Shown one piece after another: positions 42,763 through 45,285 of a stretch of DNA of 45,285 nucleotides. Every line of letters begins with the position of its first letter. Positions within the stretch are counted from its first letter, which is position 1. A program made the translations under genes and the position numbers. A model generated the notes under the pieces. It saw nothing but the letters and a program-made list of their open reading frames with translations. It had not been told where the DNA came from and ran no database searches. This DNA comes from JBEIVB01 sp040374085. GTDB taxonomy: Bacteria; Bacteroidota; Bacteroidia; UBA4408. The DNA lies in the NCBI GenBank assembly GCA_040374085.1, contig JBEIVB010000011.1, forward strand, positions 1 through 45,285. The letters run 5' to 3'.

Positions 42763-44037
42763 ATGGCACGTGCATTGGTGATTGGAAGTGGAGGGCGCGA
42801 GCATGCTCTATTGGAGGCGCTCAGTCGAAGCGTGCAAAAACCGGAGCTGTTTGTGGCTCCCGGCAATCCGGGCATGGAACCCATTGCAACGCGTTTGCCC
42901 ATAAAAGAAACCGATATAGAGGGGTTGTGCGCATGGTGTGAGGCTCATCCGTTGGATTTGGTCGTGGTTGGGCCAGAGGCACCTTTGGTCTTGGGTTTGC
43001 GCGACGCCTTTGAATTTCGCCCATTGTTGAAGAACATAGCTTTTGTTGGCCCCGGAAAGCTGGGTGCACAGTTGGAAGGAAGCAAATCGTTTTGCAAATC
43101 TTTTCTGGAGCGGCACGGCATTCCCACTGCCCGAGCGTTTCAGGTTACCCAAGAAAATATAGAGGAGGGCATGGCGTTTCTCGAAAGCCTTTCACCGCCC
43201 TATGTTTTGAAAGCCGATGGCCTAGCAGGTGGCAAAGGAGTGTTGATTGAGCCTTCTTTGGATGAAGCCAAGCAGGCCTTGAAGCATTTGTTGAACGGAC
43301 AGTTTGGTGAAGCCAGCCGCAGGGTTTTGCTTGAGGAATTTCTGCATGGAATTGAGTTGAGTGTTTTTGTATTGATGGATGGGAAAACCGGAGTGGTATT
43401 GCCCAGTGCCAAGGACTACAAGCGGGTGGGAGAGGGAGATACGGGTTTGAACACCGGCGGTATGGGGGCTGTATCGCCTGTACCCTTTGCCGACGATGCG
43501 TTTATGCAACGCGTTCGAGAGCGCATTGTAGAGCCAACCCTTCTCGGACTTCGGGAAGATGAAATTCCGTACCGAGGATTTTTATTCATTGGTTTAATGA
43601 ATTGCGGTGGACATCCGTTCGTGATTGAGTTTAATGTGCGCATGGGCGATCCGGAAACGGAAGTCGTTTTTCCGCGCATCCGTTCCGATGTTTTTCGTTT
43701 GCTTACGGCTGCGGGGAGTGGCAATCTCACCGATGAGGAGTTGGAAGTGGATGATCGGGTTGGTGTAACCGTGGTATTGGCTTCGGAGGGTTACCCCTCG
43801 AACCCCCAAATCGGAAGACCCCTTGCTTTGCCCGATTCGGATGAACAGGGCTTGCATGTGTTCCATTCCGGTACCCGAACCGGAGACCAGGGTTTGGAAT
43901 CGGCCGGTGGAAGAGTGGCAGCGATTACTGCCTTAGGGCCCGACATCGCTCAAGCGAGGCAAAGGGCCTACAGTGCCCTGGCAGGAGTGCGTTTATCGGG
44001 TGGATTTTTCCGGAACGATATCGGACTCGACCTCTAA
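42763..44037 (+). CDS. purD: Phosphoribosylamine-glycine ligase
   Basis: GAR synthetase of purine synthesis, an ATP-grasp enzyme. The 424-residue protein starts MARALVIGSGGREHALLEAL and carries the ATP-grasp segment YVLKADGLAGGKGVLIE, then GDTGLNTGGMGAVSP and the metal-binding EFNVRMGDPETE. Length is normal. Only three bases separate it from pyrC, so a pyrimidine and a purine gene share one transcript. There is no terminator immediately after it. Confidence 0.96.
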   Translation: MARALVIGSGGREHALLEALSRSVQKPELFVAPGNPGMEPIATRLPIKETDIEGLCAWCEAHPLDLVVVGPEAPLVLGLRDAFEFRPLLKNIAFVGPGKLGAQLEGSKSFCKSFLERHGIPTARAFQVTQENIEEGMAFLESLSPPYVLKADGLAGGKGVLIEPSLDEAKQALKHLLNGQFGEASRRVLLEEFLHGIELSVFVLMDGKTGVVLPSAKDYKRVGEGDTGLNTGGMGAVSPVPFADDAFMQRVRERIVEPTLLGLREDEIPYRGFLFIGLMNCGGHPFVIEFNVRMGDPETEVVFPRIRSDVFRLLTAAGSGNLTDEELEVDDRVGVTVVLASEGYPSNPQIGRPLALPDSDEQGLHVFHSGTRTGDQGLESAGGRVAAITALGPDIAQARQRAYSALAGVRLSGGFFRNDIGLDL

Positions 44038-44114
44038 TCCGAGCGCTAAAGTCATCTCTTACGCCCTTAAAAATTCTACTCACAAAGCCAAGGCAGAAGG
44101 GTACAGAATGGCGA

Positions 44115-44133
44115 AAAAAGTTGTCAACTTTTT
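44115..44133. promoter_or_regulatory. 19-nt perfect palindrome upstream of nrdB (candidate operator)
   Basis: AAAAAGTTG-T-CAACTTTTT: nine-base perfect arms around a single central base. With one base between the arms it cannot form an ordinary RNA hairpin, so a dimeric protein binding site is more plausible. It lies about 105 bases upstream of the nrdB -7 element and 78 bases after purD. The bound factor is unknown. Confidence 0.5.
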
Positions 44134-44198
44134 GACGGTTCAAAACCCATTGTATTTTATATCTACTTGTTTTTCAGTAAATTACATTTTGTTAGCAA

Positions 44199-44224
44199 CC
44201 CCTGAAAACTAATTCCTTTCGGGG
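44199..44224 (+). other. Inverted repeat just upstream of the nrdB promoter
   Basis: CCCC-T-GAAA / TTTC-GGGG, eight pairs with one bulged T and a nine-base loop. No T-run follows. It could be a weak transcript end for purD or part of nrdB control. Confidence 0.4.
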
Positions 44225-44238
44225 CTCGACTTGAGTTA

Positions 44239-44246
44239 TACATTTG
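44239..44246 (+). promoter_or_regulatory. -7 promoter element of nrdB
   Basis: TACATTTG exactly matches TAnnTTTG, with TTT rather than TTG at the -33 distance. The predicted start is near 44253, leaving a leader of about 27 bases. Confidence 0.55.
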
Positions 44247-44279
44247 GGCATCCATCCCAAACGACTCTTCATTTTTGCC

Positions 44280-45263
44280 ATGGCAACCGAAACTCAAATC
44301 CAAGAACCCATTCTTCAAGAAAACAAAGACCGCTTTGTTTTATTTCCCATCAAGCATCACAGCATGTGGGAGATGTATAAAAAAGCCGAGGCCAGTTTTT
44401 GGACTGCAGAGGAGATTGACCTCCAGCAGGACCTAAGCGACTGGAACAACAAACTTTCGGCAGATGAGCAGCACTTTATAAAGCACGTGCTTGCCTTCTT
44501 CGCTGCCAGTGATGGAATTGTAAACGAGAACTTGGCGGTGAACTTCATGCAAGAGGTTCAGTTTCCGGAGGCTCGGTGTTTCTATGGGTATCAAATCATG
44601 ATTGAGAACATCCACAGCGAGACCTACAGCTTGCTGATTGACACATACATAAAAGATCCGGCAGAGAAGGACAAGCTTTTTCATGCCATTGATACCGTTC
44701 CCTGCGTTGGACGTAAAGCTGAATGGGCCATGCGTTGGATTGCAAACGGCTCTTTTGCCGAGCGTTTGATTGCCTTTGCAGCAGTTGAGGGCATCTTTTT
44801 CAGCGGCAGTTTTTGTTCCATTTTTTGGCTGAAAAAACGCGGTCTCATGCCCGGCTTGAGTTTCTCGAACGAACTCATTTCCAGGGATGAAGGTTTGCAT
44901 TGCGATTTTGCTTGCTTGCTCTATACCGAATTGAAGAACCCACTCCCCAAAGAGCAAGTAAGAGACATCATTATGAACGCCGTTGAGATTGAGAAGGAAT
45001 TTGTAACCGATGCTCTACCGGTTCGACTCATTGGTATGAACGCCGAAATGATGCGTCAATACATTGAATTTGTTGCCGATCGATTGTTGGTTAGCCTGGG
45101 CTGCGATAAAGTGTATCAGGTTAGCAATCCCTTTGATTTCATGGAATTAATTTCCCTCCAAGGCAAAACCAATTTCTTTGAGAAGCGGGTTGCTGAATAT
45201 CAAAAAGCCGGTGTCATGGCCGATAAGGAGAAGAATCAATTTTCACTGGAGGAGGATTTTTGA
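44280..45263 (+). CDS. nrdB: Ribonucleoside-diphosphate reductase small subunit, class Ia
   Basis: R2 subunit that houses the diiron-tyrosyl radical for class I ribonucleotide reductase. The 327-residue protein keeps the metal ligands D47 (EEIDL), E109 and H112 (IENIHSE), E in AVEGIFFS, and E/H in RDEGLHCDF. The radical tyrosine is Y116 in SETYS. The sequence is the eukaryote-like R2 type (FFAASDGIVNENL, RCFYGYQ). The ATG at 44280 was chosen over an in-frame start at 44244 that overlaps the -7 element. The large subunit nrdA is not within the 22 bases that remain. Confidence 0.95.
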   Translation: MATETQIQEPILQENKDRFVLFPIKHHSMWEMYKKAEASFWTAEEIDLQQDLSDWNNKLSADEQHFIKHVLAFFAASDGIVNENLAVNFMQEVQFPEARCFYGYQIMIENIHSETYSLLIDTYIKDPAEKDKLFHAIDTVPCVGRKAEWAMRWIANGSFAERLIAFAAVEGIFFSGSFCSIFWLKKRGLMPGLSFSNELISRDEGLHCDFACLLYTELKNPLPKEQVRDIIMNAVEIEKEFVTDALPVRLIGMNAEMMRQYIEFVADRLLVSLGCDKVYQVSNPFDFMELISLQGKTNFFEKRVAEYQKAGVMADKEKNQFSLEEDF

Positions 45264-45285
45264 GGTCCTATGCTCTTCCAAGCCC

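Noticed and set aside
43973..44212. 79-codon plus-strand frame across the purD end and the nrdB upstream region
   Set aside because: It overlaps purD in another frame and then runs through regulatory repeats; there is no start signal or motif.
1..45285. CRISPR arrays, insertion sequences, prophage genes, toxin-antitoxin pairs or defence islands
   Set aside because: No regularly spaced repeats, transposase or integrase motifs, terminal inverted repeats or defence-type proteins were seen; gene content is mostly core.

Overview
The window looks like core chromosome of a Bacteroidota bacterium, most likely Flavobacteriia-like, although no rRNA is present to place it precisely. Four things point there. 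It carries the gliding/type IX secretion genes gldK-gldL-gldM-gldN with a PorP/SprF-family gene, and a separate porQ. Many upstream regions carry the Bacteroidota -7 element TAnnTTTG, some with a TTG at -33, and Shine-Dalgarno sequences are weak. Families largely confined to this phylum are present, such as DUF4293. Base composition looks even across the window, and I saw no insertion sequence, phage, CRISPR or island signature.

Layout. 1-5.4 kb: translation and tRNA-modification genes (rlmB 3' end, aspS, tadA, miaB), a small barrel protein and an OsmC-like protein. 5.4-12.5 kb: a rightward run of an outer-membrane protein, lipA, gap, an orphan ABC ATPase, topA and an arginase-fold protein that has lost most of its metal ligands. 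12.5-18.5 kb: the type IX secretion operon porP-like/gldK/gldL/gldM/gldN, closed by a terminator. An initiator tRNA-Met with its own terminator faces it. 18.7-26.1 kb: the GTPases era and der, an unknown membrane protein, priA, porQ and cmk. 26.1-28.5 kb: a small protein with a PID-CTERM-like tail and a seven-heme cytochrome with TPR repeats. The signal peptide of the cytochrome is out of frame across a 10-base homopolymer. 28.7-32.6 kb: coaX, a FadL-like barrel, lptC and a CNNM/CBS transporter. 32.6-41 kb: an RsmB-like methyltransferase, a lipoprotein plus secreted-protein pair, pepP, lepA, a DUF4293 protein, sppA and folK. 41.4-45.3 kb: pyrC, purD and nrdB.

Working together. GldK/L/M/N, the PorP-like protein and PorQ are parts of one secretion machine: GldL/M form the inner-membrane motor, GldK/N the periplasmic ring, and the PorP-like protein and PorQ sit at the outer membrane. 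LptC and SppA also serve the envelope. Most remaining genes are housekeeping: nucleotides (pyrC, purD, cmk, nrdB), cofactors (lipA, folK, coaX), translation and ribosome assembly (aspS, tadA, miaB, rlmB, rsmB-like, era, der, lepA) and DNA (topA, priA).

No clearly new multi-gene system stands out. The points most worth a second look are the frameshifted signal peptide of the multiheme cytochrome, the arginase-like probable pseudoenzyme beside the secretion operon, the divergent PID-CTERM-like protein, the uncharacterised lipoprotein/secreted pair, and a 19-nt perfect palindrome upstream of nrdB. No gene-free stretch exceeds about 300 bases.
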